Shown: positions 42,155 to 53,405, counted from the first letter of the stretch. The stretch: 64,000 nucleotides of DNA from Symbiodinium natans (GCA_905221605.1 CAJNDS010002380.1:90001-154000); one strand, 5' to 3'. Numbers and translations: made by a program. Notes: generated from the sequence alone by a model not told the origin.

Positions 42155-42260
42155 GAAGCCCCGGCGCCCGAAGCCAGAAGACCCTTACCTACCTCGAGGC
42201 CGAAGAACCCGTGGACGGCAAATCTCCTGAGCGCGTTGGGGGCCCTGAGCTTGTATCAGG
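42155..42260 (+). CDS. candidate micro-exon between converging telomere-like tracts
   Basis: Preceded by CTTCAAG (acceptor AG at 42153-42154) and followed by a GTTTCG donor. One phase reads KTLTYLEAEEPVDGKSPERV then GGPELVSG without a stop. On its left lies a CCCTAAA array and on its right (42271-42310) a TTTAGGG array. Product unknown; another phase is also open, so the frame is uncertain. Confidence 0.35.
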
Positions 42261-42270
42261 GTTTCGAAAG

Positions 42271-42322
42271 GGTGGGGTTTGGGGTTTAGGGTTTAGGGTT
42301 TAGGGTTTAGGGGTTTTAGGCT
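42271..42322 (+). repeat. telomere-like TTTAGGG array
   Basis: GGGTTTAGGG units, in inverted orientation to the array before the neighbouring candidate exon. Confidence 0.9.
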
Positions 42323-42542
42323 AGTCTTGCAAGATCCTCGCCGCTTTATGTGAGTTCAGGCTGTTTGGGGTGTGACAATGTGGGACGTCAGGGCAGGGCT
42401 GAGCCAAATCATCGCCTTAAAACGACGTAACCCTACAGGCTTTCCCAAAACCCTACGACCCCCAACCTGTCAGGATCTTCAGTCCTGGGTCTATAGACGG
42501 CTTTTCTTCAATACTTCAGAACAGGCCCCTTTGCGCTTGTAG

Positions 42543-42631
42543 AGTGAGAACCTGAACTTCGCTTACAAACTTGAGATAGCAGCGAGGCTGGGCATCATGC
42601 ACTTCACCAATGAGGAGATCAAGGAGGCCAG
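42543..42631 (+). CDS. candidate micro-exon (NLNFAYKLEIAARLGIMHF)
   Basis: Acceptor CTTGTAG ends at 42542, a GTTTTG donor follows at 42632. The 89-base exon reads SENLNFAYKLEIAARLGIMH then FTNEEIKEAR, a convincing helical peptide. Left flank has CCCTA words. No family recognised and no partner exon in phase was identified. Confidence 0.4.
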
Positions 42632-44092
42632 GTTTTGAGCTGTTCTCAGACTGCTCGCTCCGCCTTTCGCGGCGGGTGGGCTGCCGTGGAGTTTAGGGCC
42701 CCACGAAGGCCCGAAAGGGTGCAGGTCGGAGTTTAAGTGGAGACCCAACCCGAAAATCTTTAAACCTAAGCCCGCCGGCAAAGCTTGAGCAGCTCAAAAA
42801 TCGCCAAACCCCCGTTTTTTGTTTCCTTCCTTTTCCGTTCTTATTTCTATGTTTTCCCCCCTCTTACGCGCCAGACTTTCGACTCCCTAGTCGGGGAGGC
42901 ACGCACCCCAGACTGGGCCGAGGGTTTTTATCTCAAGGGTTTCTGGTTGAGGGGCTCGAGAAGCTGAGGAGCTGCAAGGCTTGCGTGGTCTGGGTGAAGG
43001 GCTTCAGGGTTGATACAGGCCGCGGACTTTAAGGCTCCTGCTTCAGTTCATGAGTTTCAGCTCAGGACATGGAGTTTCGGGGGCTTTCCTTGAGATGAGG
43101 AGTTTGGGTTCAGGAGTAGACCGGCAGCTGAAGCTTTCGTCGCTTTGCTTCGGAGGTTCGTGCAGGCCAAGACTTCAGATTCTGTGAGGTCGCAAGTCCG
43201 GGGGAAGCAGCTGTGATTTCGAACGCGGGGTGTTGTCGGGTGTTGGGCTGTAGAGTTGGTTCAGGGCTTGTCGGGGATCGGCAGCGGTAGCTACGTGCCC
43301 GCAGCTCAGGGAAAGCCTGAACCAAGAAGCCGGGTGTGGATGTCACCGCCCGCCCAGGCTCAATCGATTCAGAAGGTTCGGATGTTTGAGCTGCTCAAGG
43401 CAGGTCGTCTTCGGAGCGCCTCGAATGGCTTCTGTGATCACATACGCTCCAATTGCGCGCTGGTTCAGCCTTGCACCTGCACTTGTGCACGCGTCCGCAT
43501 CCACGCTTTTTTGCACCCAACCTTAAAGCCTGAACCCGAATCCTCAAGCAGGTAGCCTACGGATTCGAGCCGATGCCCGAGGATCGCAGATGCGAGAGTT
43601 TTTTAGGGGGTTTAGGGTATGAGGGTATGAGTCTCCGTTGGTTCAGGGTTTAGGGTTTAGGGTTTGGGGGTGTCGGGTCTCCTTCGTGATCCTACCGGGG
43701 AGGCTTGGGGTGCTCGGAGCCCATCTCCCCCATGGCACGGAACAGGAGATGGGCCTCTTTGTGAACACTTTTCGCGCCTGAGCCGCATTTAAAGGTTGGG
43801 GATTTTTTCTGGAACGAAAGCCCAGCCTGACCTACTGTAGGGGCCTGTTAGCCTTGCGACATCCCAAACATGCGAAACCGGGGCTTGGCGAGCTGAGGGT
43901 TTGGAGGTTTCAGTCTCGCGGGATGGGCTCCCAAGCCTTATGATCAAGTTCGGAACCCCGAAGCCTCGGAACAGCTGCGAAGCCAAGTAAGTGTATTGCC
44001 GTTCCCCAAACCATCCCAAACCCCTTTCAGAAGCTCTCAGAACTGAAAGCGCTCGTAAACGGTGTTTCTTCGAAACTCACAGAGTCTTCGAA

Positions 44093-44220
44093 AGCCTGCC
44101 CGCAAAGAACTCGAAGACGACGCTGGCGAACTCTCGTGGCCAGAGCTGGAGGCGTGGCGCTTTGTGATCATGGCTTTGGGCTTTGAAGGAATTGGGGCTG
44201 AAAGGCACTGAGACTCTGGC
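44093..44220 (+). CDS. candidate exon (ARKELEDDAGELSWPELEAW)
   Basis: Preceded by ACTCACAG and open for about 40 codons: KPARKELEDDAGELSWPELE then AWRFVIMALGFEGIGAERH and a TGA. The composition is protein-like, but the other strand is open as well and no donor is clear. Confidence 0.25.
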
Positions 44221-44394
44221 GAGAGTCAGTCGTCGCAGGGTTGCAGGGTTGGAGTGGCTAGACCTGAAGTGTTTGCAGGTAGCAGGTCCGAGATCTGCAG
44301 CAGTGCCTACTTTGCCCAACCAGTGCAGGGATGGGGTTTGAATACCACGTCTGCTGTTGCAATTTCTTCGTTCCCCAGGCACCCTAAACCCCAA

Positions 44395-44523
44395 GCTGCC
44401 CGAAACCCTAAACCCCAAACCCGAAACCCCAAACCCCAGCCCTAAACCCTAAACCCTAAACCCTAACCCTAAACCCTAAACCCGAAACCCGAAAACCCGA
44501 AACCCTAAACCCTAAACCCTAAA
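44395..44523 (+). repeat. telomere-like CCCTAAA array
   Basis: About 16 units of CCCTAAA/CCCGAAA, one of the longest in the window. Confidence 0.9.
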
Positions 44524-45439
44524 GACCACCCTCGCCAGGCAGGGTTCGACGAGATTCGAGACATCCTGCCGCTCGGCTGGGAGTGTTGCCGCAGGTTTGT
44601 GGGCTGGGGGCCCTAAACTCCCTAATCTCCCTAAACTCCCTAAACACCCCAAACTCAACAAATTCAGGGGGTCTGAGGTCTCGTTCCCTTGCGCGGCGAT
44701 CCTCATCGCCCTTACAACAAGCCCTAGATGGGGGTTTACTTAAATAGGGACCCTAATACAGACCCCCAAATAGTAGGATCCCCTTATGATAAGGACCCCA
44801 ATAAGGCACCCCCTAATTTCGGAAATCCCCACATGTTTGTTTCCGGTACCAGGGGTGCAGGCTCGAGAGTTTACGTCCGGAGTCCGGTCCACAATCCTCA
44901 TTGCTTCCCGTTTTCACGGGCTCCGAAAAGCCCCCGGTCTAGGGTGTAGGGTTTAAGGTTACCAGAGAACTATGACGATGCCTTGAAGAAGAGTATGTGG
45001 GTTGATGTAAATGTCGGGGGTTGACCTTCCAGGTCAGTCCGGGTTTAGGGTGTAGGGTTTCAGGTTAAGTGAAATATTACCAATAACTATGACGATGCCT
45101 TGAAAGTGTATGTGGGTTGCTGTTGGGGTGGTTGACCTTCCAGGTCCGGCGTGTCGAAGAATGCCACCGAGTGCCTTGCAGGGTCAAGTTGGCCCTACGT
45201 CAGTCTTTCAGTTGCTGCCAGTCTGATTCATGTCAAGTGCAGCATGGATCCTTTTGAAAGTCTTCAGAAATCCCGCATTGTCTCTGAACTAAACCCGTGC
45301 GAGGTACACCTCATCGGACGACCTTAGAACCGATGCCCTCAAGCCAGCGCCCTCAGTTGGACGCTGTCGCAGGGCAAAGCCGCTGTTTCCCAATGGGCTT
45401 TCATCCGATAAAGGATAGTGAGGGCGGCTCCGTTGTTTG

Positions 45440-45990
45440 ATCTGAAGTTTTACTTTTTGCCGGTACCTGGATCTGTGCTTTCAGTTTCACACAAGCTATA
45501 TTCTTCTGTCTCAGAGAAACTAGAAGCAGCTGTTTGTGCTCGATGAAGAGAGGGCTTGCCTTGGTGGAGCCTTGAATAGTTTTTGGAGACAACAAGATAC
45601 CTTTTGTTCGTGTCAATATCAAGCCTAACAAGAACGAAATGTCTTGTTGTTGCTAACCGGAAACAAGACATGTTTCCATAAAAGGTAATCATAAGACATC
45701 TCTCTTTTGGTATGAATGATGCTTTCAATACGATCTCTGAACAAAAAGGGTCCTGAGGAGAAAGGTATCTTGCCTTGCTTAACAAGAAATGTGAAAGTCG
45801 GATGACGTGCTGGGTCAAACTTAACAACACAAAAGAACATGTAGATCGCGCGCTTATCTCCTGTCTTGCTCTTACCTGATGAGAAAGCTCATTCTTCTCT
45901 GATAGCAGCTTCCCCAAGAAAAGTGAGCGATTTGCCATCAACAATCAGAGAACCCCTGTTCATCTTGGCGGTCATCAGAGAGCGAGTCCT
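45440..45990 (-). pseudogene. unrecognised minus-strand gene with frame breaks
   Basis: Starts near 45985 with MTAKMNRGSLIVDGKSLTFL, breaks at an in-frame TGA near a possible GTAAGAGC donor (about 45875), then continues with KRAIYMFFCVVKFDPARHPT, LVKQGKIPFSSGPFLFRDRI and EMSYDYLLWKHVLFPVSNN, and after another slip with LVRLDIDTNKRYLVVSKNYS. The composition is clearly that of a real, basic, mixed alpha/beta protein, and it lacks telomere-like tracts inside. No family recognised. Either a decayed gene or one with very short introns. Confidence 0.4.
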
Positions 45991-46084
45991 TGGTTCTGTT
46001 TGTCCATGTGCTGTCACAATATTCTTTCCGCCAGGGCGGGGTTGGGCGTGTGGGCTTCCAAACCCTAAACCATCCTAAACCGCA

Positions 46085-46160
46085 CACTAAACGCCTAAAC
46101 CCTAAACCCTAAACCCTAAAAACCTAGAAGCCTACAAACCTAAACCCTGAACCCCAAACC
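46085..46160 (+). repeat. telomere-like CCCTAAA array
   Basis: CCCTAAACCCTAAACCCTAA followed by variants. Confidence 0.85.
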
Positions 46161-47778
46161 GACAACATTGGGACTTCACAGCATTTCGTGAGCCTGGGAG
46201 AGCAAAAGCCTCGACAGATGTCCCAATGCTTTTGGGGCCCCAATACACCCAACAAAACCAGGGTTTAGGGTTCAGGGTCAAGGGGTTAGGGTTTTGTTTC
46301 GGAAGACCCCCCAAATCATTGTTTTTTTTTGCGCTGTGGTGCTTTCCCTTGTAACTTTGAAGGGGGAAAAAGCCTCGTGATGCACCGTTGTATGAAGCTC
46401 CGTTAACAGAGAAATAGGTGGATCCATGCGCGCTACCATATGGTCAGTTCTCAAAATGATAGTCCCTTGAAACCAGGGGCTGCCTTAGCATAGTACCCCA
46501 AAAAACGACCATATTTTCGAGAAGTGACCATACGTGTATATATATATATATGTATTTATTTATCGCGATGCCCAGGATTGATAGGAAGCTTGCCCCTTGA
46601 GTTTAGGGTTTGCCGTTCAGGGCACCAGCCCCTGCCCCCAGCCCCGAGGCACCGGCGGCTTATGAAGGATCCCATGGACAAGTTCAAGGTTTTGGGGGTT
46701 AGGGGTGGTTCGAAGTTTTGGAATTCGGGGGGGGTGGGGGGGGATTTTTAAGGTTCTGGGCCTGGGGTCTCGGGTTCATCATCAGCTTTAGGGCGCTTGG
46801 AGTGTGAGCCGTGAGGCTGAGGTTCATGATGCTTGACCGGAGGTTGCGTTTGGGGCCTGGGGATGTGAAGCCGTTCCATGCCCTGAGCTCTGAGCTGCCA
46901 TGAGCCACCCTAGTCCAGATCACAAGACTCTGAGGGAGCTCAAGAAGACTCCGGACTTGTCGGATCCAGGTTTGGAGTGAGCCGGAACTGTAGGTTCAGG
47001 GTTTAGGGAGTTTCGGGTCTAGGCAAGGAGCAGTTGGAACAGCTTTGTGAAATCATGGACGTTTCTGTGTTCGGAGCTGCACCGCACTGGAGTTTTCGGG
47101 CGTCAGAGCCTGCACTCTCTTGTTGGAGAGGTCGAAACCAAGTCCTTCTGGTGTGCCAACGACTATACAAAAATAGCTCGCCGCCAAACCCACTCCCGTG
47201 CTGTACACCCTGCTTGAGTCCAGGAAGTTGCAGAAGGATCCCCTCTGAAAAGCCCAAAGCCTCAGGGTTTAGGGTTTGGGGTGCATGTCGGGTAGATGTC
47301 AAGAGGCTTCCCTCCGCCAGGCCCCGATGACCGAGTCAATGTCCATTGGCTGGCATGAAGAGGAGGCAGCTTGCGCCTTCCGGTTTGTACAGACTATTCT
47401 GATATTGTTTCTTTCTTTTCGCAGTCATTAGAGTCTTGTTCTAGTCTCGTTTAACCCTCAGTTTTGATTGTTGTGCTTGCATCTACTGTGACTTCTACTC
47501 TTCGTCATATTACCATTCGTATCCCCCATACACCTCAACCAAGGAACATTCCCTACTTCAGACCTCAATCACGTGCACCCCCCACACGAAACCCGCCCTC
47601 ACACATTCCATCCCCCCTCTCCACCCGGCACTTTCGAGTAGCTATCCCTAACCCCAGGTGCAGCACTCTCCTGTTTGCCAGGTCTTCAATGAGCGCTTCC
47701 CCAAGCAGTCCTGTTCCGAAACGAGGCAAGCGCCCGCTCCGTTAGGGTGTGGGGCGTTCGAGGTGTTTGAGGTTGTTT

Positions 47779-48645
47779 TTTGGGGGGGTGTGGGGTGTGT
47801 GGGGTGTGTGGGGTGTGTGGGGTGTGTGGGGTGTGTGGGGTGTGTGGGGTGTGTGGGGTGTGTGGGGTGTGTGGGGTGTGTGGGGTGTGTGGGGTGTGTG
47901 GGGTGTGTGGGGTGTGTGGGGTGTGTGGGGTGTGTGGGGTGTGTGGGGTGTGTTGTGGGGTGTGTGGGGTGTGTGGGGGTGTGTGGGTGTGGGGGGGTGG
48001 GGGTGTGGGGGGTGTGGGGGGTGTGGGGGTGTGGGGGGTGCGGGGTGTGCGGGTGTGTGGCGGGGGGGGGGGGTGGGGGTGTGGGGGTGTGCCGGGGTTG
48101 TGAGGGGGGTGTGAGGGGGGGTGTGAGGGGGGGTGTGCGGGGGTGTGCGGGGGGTGCGGGGGTTGTGCGGGGGGTGTGGGGGGGTGCGGGGGGGGGGGTG
48201 TGCGGGGGGGTGGGGGGTGTGCGGGGGGTGTGCGGGGGGGTAGTGCGGGGGGTGTGCGGGGGGTGTGCGGGGGGGTGTGCGGGGGTGTGGGGGGTGGGGG
48301 GGTGGCGGGGGTGTGGGGGGGTGTGAGGGGGGTGTGCGGGGGGGGTGTGCGGGGGGTGTGCGTGGGGTGTGCGGGGGTGTGCGGGGGGGTTGCGGGGGGT
48401 GTGGGGGGGTGTGGGGTTTTGGGGTTTTGGGGTTTTGGGTTTTGGGGTGTTGGGGTGTTTGGGGTGTTTGGGGTGTTTGGGGTGTTTGGGGTGTTTGGGG
48501 TGTTTGGGGTGTTTGGGGTGTTTGGGATGTTTGGGATGTTTGGGGTGTTTGGGTGTGTGTGTGTGGGGTGCTTGGGGGTGTTTGGGAGTATTTGGGGGTG
48601 TTCAGGGGTTTCTGCGGGTGTTTTTTTTTTTTTTTTTTTTTTTTA
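47779..48645 (+). repeat. G-rich satellite GGGGTGTGT grading to GGGGTGTTT, ending in poly-T
   Basis: About 20 perfect 9-bp GGGGTGTGT units (to 47950), then GGGGGTGTGCGG-type variants (to about 48415), then GGGTTTT and GGGGTGTTT units, then 24 consecutive T (about 48620-48643). Almost no C on this strand for 860 bp. The Cys/Gly/Val frames through it are artefacts. Strong quadruplex-forming potential. Confidence 0.95.
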
Positions 48646-49139
48646 AGGGGGTGTTTGGTCTGTTTGGCTGGTTTTTTGCTTAGCTTTCAGAGTCATAGGC
48701 CGGAGCAGTAAGTTTCACAATGGAGGGGTGGCAGCGCTGGAAGGTATGCCGATGAGATGGTGAGGTGCAAGCTCGACCCCTTCTGAATTTGCGGACCCAG
48801 ATCTCACCCCGGGTGCACTTTCCACCCGGCATGTTCTCACCATCTACGATCAGCTATGATAGGCATGCAGGATGCACGGCAGCAGGCCCTGAGTAGGCTC
48901 GTGTTAAGAGTATGTTGCTTTCTTGTATGTGACTGAAGATCGTGTCACTGCAAGCAATAGGCATGGCATGCACACAACCTCACTGCACAGAGTAAGAAAG
49001 AAGTGCGTCGATGGGTCGGGGCGCGTCGGTCCTGGCTCCCGAGTCCCCCCACCCGGGACTCCGCCCGTGCGGTCCTCAACATGTGGCACGGTTAGCAAAG
49101 GGTGAGGGCTTTGTTTTGAGGTCACTTCCAGTCCGGCCT

Positions 49140-49270
49140 GCACACGCACACACACACACAGTGTGTCTCTTTCTCTCTCTGTCTCTGTCTGTCTCATTCA
49201 GTGCTCTTTCGTTGTTTATTCTCTCTCTCTCCCTCCCTCTCCTTCCTTCTCTCCCTCACTACCTTTCTAG
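49140..49270 (+). promoter_or_regulatory. pyrimidine tract and AG acceptor upstream of the aldo-keto reductase
   Basis: An AC run, then more than 100 bases of nearly pure CT, ending CTACCTTTCTAG at 49269-49270. This is an unusually strong 3' splice site 88 bases before the start codon. In dinoflagellates nuclear mRNAs receive a trans-spliced leader at such an AG, so this is a candidate leader-addition site; an ordinary 5'-UTR intron is the alternative. Confidence 0.5.
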
Positions 49271-49357
49271 GCGCACACCACCCCCGGCATGACTGGATTC
49301 TGAAGCCTTTTGGTCGTAGCGTTGCCAGTTGCTGGCAAGGGGGGGTCCACCGCCATA

Positions 49358-50362
49358 ATGTCGTCCTTCACCATGCCTCGCGTTGCTTTTGGCTGTTGGG
49401 AGTTGCCCAAAGGGAAAGTGGAGGAAGTCGTGTATGAGGCCATCAAGGCGGGCTACCGGCACATCGACAGTGCTGAGATCTATGGCAATGAGGAGGAAGT
49501 TGGCAAGGCTGTTGCCAGAGCCTTGGCGGAAAAGATCGTCACACGTGCCGACCTCTTCATTTGCTCGAAGCTTTGGGGTACCGACTGGCACAAAGTCAGG
49601 GCAGCGTGTGAGAAGTCCATTGCGGCCCTCCAGTGCGAGTACATTGACTTGTACTTGATCCACACCTCGATCGGCCTCGATGCGGCCGTCCCTGCGGATG
49701 CCAATGGCAAGCCCGCTCGCGCAAAGATCCCTGTTCCTATATCCCCCTTGGGAATTCTTTTTGTATTTTTGTTTATATAAAGCCCAAGAGGATATTAAAA
49801 ATAATATTTCTATTGAGGTTCTAAGGGGGTATAGGTTCATCGTGTCTGGGCAGACATGGAGAGCCTCGTCGACGCCGGACTGTGCCGCCACATCGGCGTC
49901 TCGAACTTTTCCTGCCTCCAGATTGCCGACATGCAGACATACGCCAGCAAGCCCATCGCCTGCAACCAGCTTGAAGTGCACCCCTCCTACCCCAATCGTG
50001 CGCTCGCGGACTGGTGCGTCTCCCAGGGCGTGGCAGTTGTGTGCTACTGCCCTCTCGGCACAGGCAAAGGCGACCTTGAGCTCCCTGCTCTGAAAGCAGC
50101 TGGTGCGGGTGGACCCGGAGCCGCGGCCTCTCCCGCCCTTGCCGCCCTGCGCTGGGCCTTGGACAAAAGGTACCACGTTATCACGAAGAGCACTAACGTG
50201 GAGAGGATGAAGGCAAATCTTCTCGCCGACTCGGACTCATGGTCGCTGTCACCTGAGCATACCGCGGCGATTGATGCCGTGTCGGGCAAGTCATCGTCCG
50301 TCGACCTGGCCTTCAAAATCTGTGATCACGCCGAAGAGTTTGGCCTTCCGATGTACAACTGA
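49358..50362 (+). CDS. aldo-keto reductase, two exons
   Basis: NAD(P)H-dependent reductase of the AKR superfamily (TIM barrel), 300 residues after splicing, normal family length. Exons 49358-49732 and 49835-50362; the intron is phase 0. I chose ATG 49358 (MSSFTMPRVAFGCW) because it gives the usual short N-terminus. The catalytic tetrad is complete: Asp 37 and Tyr 42 in HIDSAEIYGNEEE, Lys 71 in ICSKLWG, His 102 in LYLIHTS. The second exon restores VHRVWADMESLVDAGLC, then HIGVSNFS, the NQLEVHPSYPN block and the cofactor-binding ITKSTNVERMKANL, and it ends with TGA. Most similar in layout to the AKR4/5 type that reduces small aldehydes and sugars; the substrate cannot be told. Coding is GC-rich and intact, so probably functional. 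It is the clearest host gene in the window. A strong acceptor lies 88 bases upstream. Confidence 0.92.
49733..49834 (+). mobile_element. introner-like intron with inverted ends and GTTC duplication
   Basis: The 102-bp intron splits the AKR gene between Pro and Val codons. The inserted unit (49737-49834) begins CTATATCCCCCTT and ends AAGGGGGTATAG, inverted repeats differing by one base. GTTC stands on both sides (49733-49736, 49835-49838), a 4-bp target duplication. The left GTTC copy supplies the GT donor and the right end of the element supplies the AG acceptor, so exact removal of the insert plus one GTTC restores the reading frame. The interior is AT-rich, unlike the GC-rich exons. It fits the known mechanism by which DNA-transposon-like introners create introns. 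Confidence 0.85.
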
Positions 50363-51420
50363 CCCCTTTTCCATCGTGCGATTGCACAGCATTAGGGCCA
50401 GGACATTTTTAATGTCCACGAGAGGATGCGTTCAAGCGCGCTTTTGTCATGGCCAAACCGCAATCATTTGCGCCGAACACAAGCTGTTTCATGTATTGAC
50501 TCTGAGACGATGTTGTTCTATTCTTTCCCATTTTCTGGAAAGAGAACATCACCATTGACCGACAGTATTTGTACCCCGAACATCCAATTTTGCGATATGT
50601 TTCTCAAGAATGGACTCATGCAAACGTTGGGTGACGCAATTCTTTTTATCAGAGCTCTACGTGCCTTGTACACTTAACCTTCTTCAAGATTTCATATGAA
50701 GTTCAACCGACAAACATAGTTAAGGAGGCAAGTCAGCTACGGGCTGTGGCGCACTACCACCCGGCAGCTTCTGTGAGAGGGTAAAGCCGAGCGTCAGCTC
50801 ACGAGAACCCTACATGTCACCACCAAAGGCTCCCGGGGCTGTGACCACAGAGTATTCGTAAGGCTTGCACGAAACATCGGAGATGGCAGAAAGAAAGACG
50901 CAGTACTCCGCTACTTGCCTGGAGATCTTTGAAAGATGTGTAGAAGTCCCGAGACAGGAATGGTTTCGGGATCAGGGCTGCACGCGGCTATCTGGCTCAA
51001 GAACCGGTTTGTCCAAGGAGCAGTCCACCACAAGCCTTTGAAGCCACCATCTCCCTGGGTCACGTGAATTCTAGGGAGCTGCAGCCTCACTAAGTATACG
51101 TCAGTTTCCTGGGTTCCAGTGTGGACCTGGGTAGGCCGCCAGGTGGTTTTGAGGGTTCTTGTGGTACAAGTCTGATCTCAGCATTGCCAGTGGGTTCAGG
51201 GTCTAGGGTTAGTTGTGCAGCCTGTTGCAAGTTGCAAGATGCAAACTCAGACTGCCGCTCCGTTTTTGTCAGGGCGAATGACGTAGGGTCCATAGGGTAC
51301 AGTTCAAGGGCCACGCCCGGTAAGCCGCGATATTTCCGCGCCTGGTGTGGCCGCCAGAATGCCGGGAGACCCAAGGGTGTGTCGCCCGAACTCTGGAAAT
51401 GGGCTCGGGGGCTTATTGAG
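50363..51420. other. 3' flank of the AKR gene, no gene seen
   Basis: No convincing exon. The region contains a single TCTAGGGTT word near 51202. Confidence 0.4.
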
Positions 51421-51431
51421 GTTCAGAATTG

Positions 51432-51527
51432 GGATGTTCCCCCTTATACTTGCAGTCCTGAATAGGGATTATAGTACCCCCCCAATATAGTCTCTAGGAA
51501 GGACGGTTAGTAGAAGGGGGAACATCC
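51432..51527. mobile_element. 96-bp MITE with GGATGTTCCCCCTT inverted ends
   Basis: Left arm GGATGTTCCCCCTTATACT then TGCAGTCCT; right arm is the complement of GGATGTTCCCCCTTCTACT then AACCGTCCT, about 23 of 28 positions matching. Related copies are at 51751, 61755 and 62690. No clear target duplication. Confidence 0.7.
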
Positions 51528-51748
51528 AAAGTTGAGAACGTGAACCAAACTTTAGAATTTGTCGGGTCAGTTCTTCGAGTTATGCTCCTTGGATTCCCGA
51601 AGCTGTAGCACGGGTTGCGGGTTTAGAAGGGGACGATACTTCGGAGAGTTTGGGTTAGGAGTTGTTACAACATAAACCCAAAGGAGTCGAAACTTCAGAG
51701 ATGACAAAAAGTTACACCTCGCACTTCACCTCAACATTGTTATATCTT

Positions 51749-51834
51749 GGAATGTTCCCCCCTATACTAACAGTCCTCAATCGGGATTATAGTACCTTAT
51801 TACAATCCTTATTAATGATTGTTAGTCTAAGGAC
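51749..51834. mobile_element. diverged copy of the GGATGTTCCCCC MITE
   Basis: Left arm GGAATGTTCCCCCCTATACT then AACAGTCCTCAATCGGGATT; shares ATTATAGTACC with the copy at 51432. The right arm (GATTGTTAGTCTAAGGAC) is partly degraded. Confidence 0.6.
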
Positions 51835-52182
51835 AGAGAAGACTTGAGAAGGACGAAGGATTTTGCAGAGAAAGAACCGACCAAGCACAAGAACATCCCC
51901 AAACCCCGCATCTGCCAAAATATCCTGAAGGTCCTGAATCCTAATAAACCCTTGCGCCTTGGAACCCGCACCCTGAAAATCCCAAGAAAAGAGCCCTGTT
52001 CACTTCCTAAGCAAAAGCCCTGAATTGCACCTTCTTGTGCCACCGCCAAGCTCTTTCGATTGGGGGAGAGTCATCGGCCTTGCTTTTGTTACACTTCTTG
52101 GGCCCTCTTGAGGGGGCGTACGCCCTAAGCCCCACACCTCTGAGCCCTAAAGCTGCTGGACAGCCGAGACTCTGGCAGCAAC

Positions 52183-52212
52183 ATGACGGCCCGGATCGAA
52201 ACCAGCATGGGG
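52183..52212 (+). CDS. possible first exon of the cyclophilin gene
   Basis: ATG with MTARIETSMG, which resembles the beta-1 start of many cyclophilins (V-x-L-x-TSMG). A GC-type donor could follow at about 52213. The next expected block (FTVELY-like) was not found, so this is a weak suggestion. Confidence 0.2.
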
Positions 52213-52639
52213 CGCGCGGCCCGAGGGTCTTCAGGGGTTGTAAATGAGGCTTTGAAAGGGTTTTCAGGGGATGTTCGAGAGGGTTCGAACAGGGGTTCGA
52301 CGGGATTTCAGAGGGGTTTGTTGCAGGGCTCTTGATGTGGTCGCTCAAGGCCGCTAAAGGGATTAAACAACATTTCAGGGGGTCATGCAGGAGTTTCCGC
52401 TGCAGAGAGAGGAGCTGTTTGCAAGTAAGAGGCCATGTGTGGCGAGATGCTGACCCGAAGCGTCCTGCCCTGGATTGCCCAACCGCAAAGAATCCCTGTA
52501 TGCCGACAGTCCCCCCAGAGCAATACCCTGCCCATCCCCAACTCCTCCAGCAGCGAAGCGAAGGTCGTTGCGAATCAGGCTACATTACGCCAAGACGCAG
52601 GGATCTCGAAGGGGAAGGGGCTGGAGATGCAGTCTCCTT

Positions 52640-52690
52640 GAGGGTTTGGGGTTTAGGGTTTAGGGTTTATGGTTTAGGGTTTGGTCTTCG
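52640..52690 (+). repeat. telomere-like TTTAGGG array
   Basis: GGGTTTAGGGTTTAGGG units, with CCCTAAACCCTGAG units in inverse orientation about 190 bases further on (52868-52905). Confidence 0.9.
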
Positions 52691-53290
52691 GGTGCAGGGA
52701 CATACACACAGGGCTTGAGGGTTCGGCACTGAGCTTTTGCCGATGGCAAAGGGCTGAAGGGTGTGCAGCCTTCAGCCTTCAGGGTCCGAGGCTTCCCGAG
52801 CTTTCCAGGGTTGGAAACGGCTTCCAGGACATTTCGGAGCCTGTGGCGATTTGGGACAAGGGGCCCTATAACCCTAAACCCTGAGCCCTGAACCCTAAAC
52901 CCCGAAGCTGCACAAGGGTCTTCGAGGCTGAAAGGGAACGTTTCCAACCTCCGCCGACTCTCGGACCCTCGATTCACTTTGTGGACTTGCAAAAACCAAT
53001 CTTATGAGACTCCTGTTTTTTTTTCATTTTTTCCGAGGCTTTCTCTCACCTCTTTCGGGGGCCGTTCCGAAGCTTGTAAATGTTAAAGCATCTCAGCTTC
53101 AGTGACAAACCCTTGCAGCCCCAAAACCCTGCGTCCCCAAGCCCTGAGACCTCCCCGAAGTCTTAAAGCTGGTTAGTAGGGAATGGGGGAATGCGGTACC
53201 CTACATAACCCCTTAAAGGGTATATATAGGGGCGGAGATAGGGGGTCCCACGCCTTCGGCGAATTGACCGGGGCGCCAGCTGCGCTGGCG

Positions 53291-53405
53291 AACCCTAAAC
53301 CCTAAACCCTAAACCCTAACCCTAAACCTTAAACCCTAAACCCTAAACCCTAGACCCTAAACCCTAAACCCTAAACCCTAAACCCTAAACCCTAAACCCT
53401 AGACC
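53291..53405 (+). repeat. telomere-like CCCTAAA array, about 16 units
   Basis: The most regular telomere-type array here: CCCTAAA repeated with a few CCCTAA and CCTTAAA variants. Confidence 0.95.

Noticed and set aside
47658-48711. Cys-Gly-Val and Trp-Gly-Val repeat proteins
   Set aside because: Artefacts of the GGGGTGTGT satellite, present in three frames at once.
53291-53405. Chromosome end (true telomere)
   Set aside because: Unique DNA and a gene follow on both sides, and tracts occur in both orientations.
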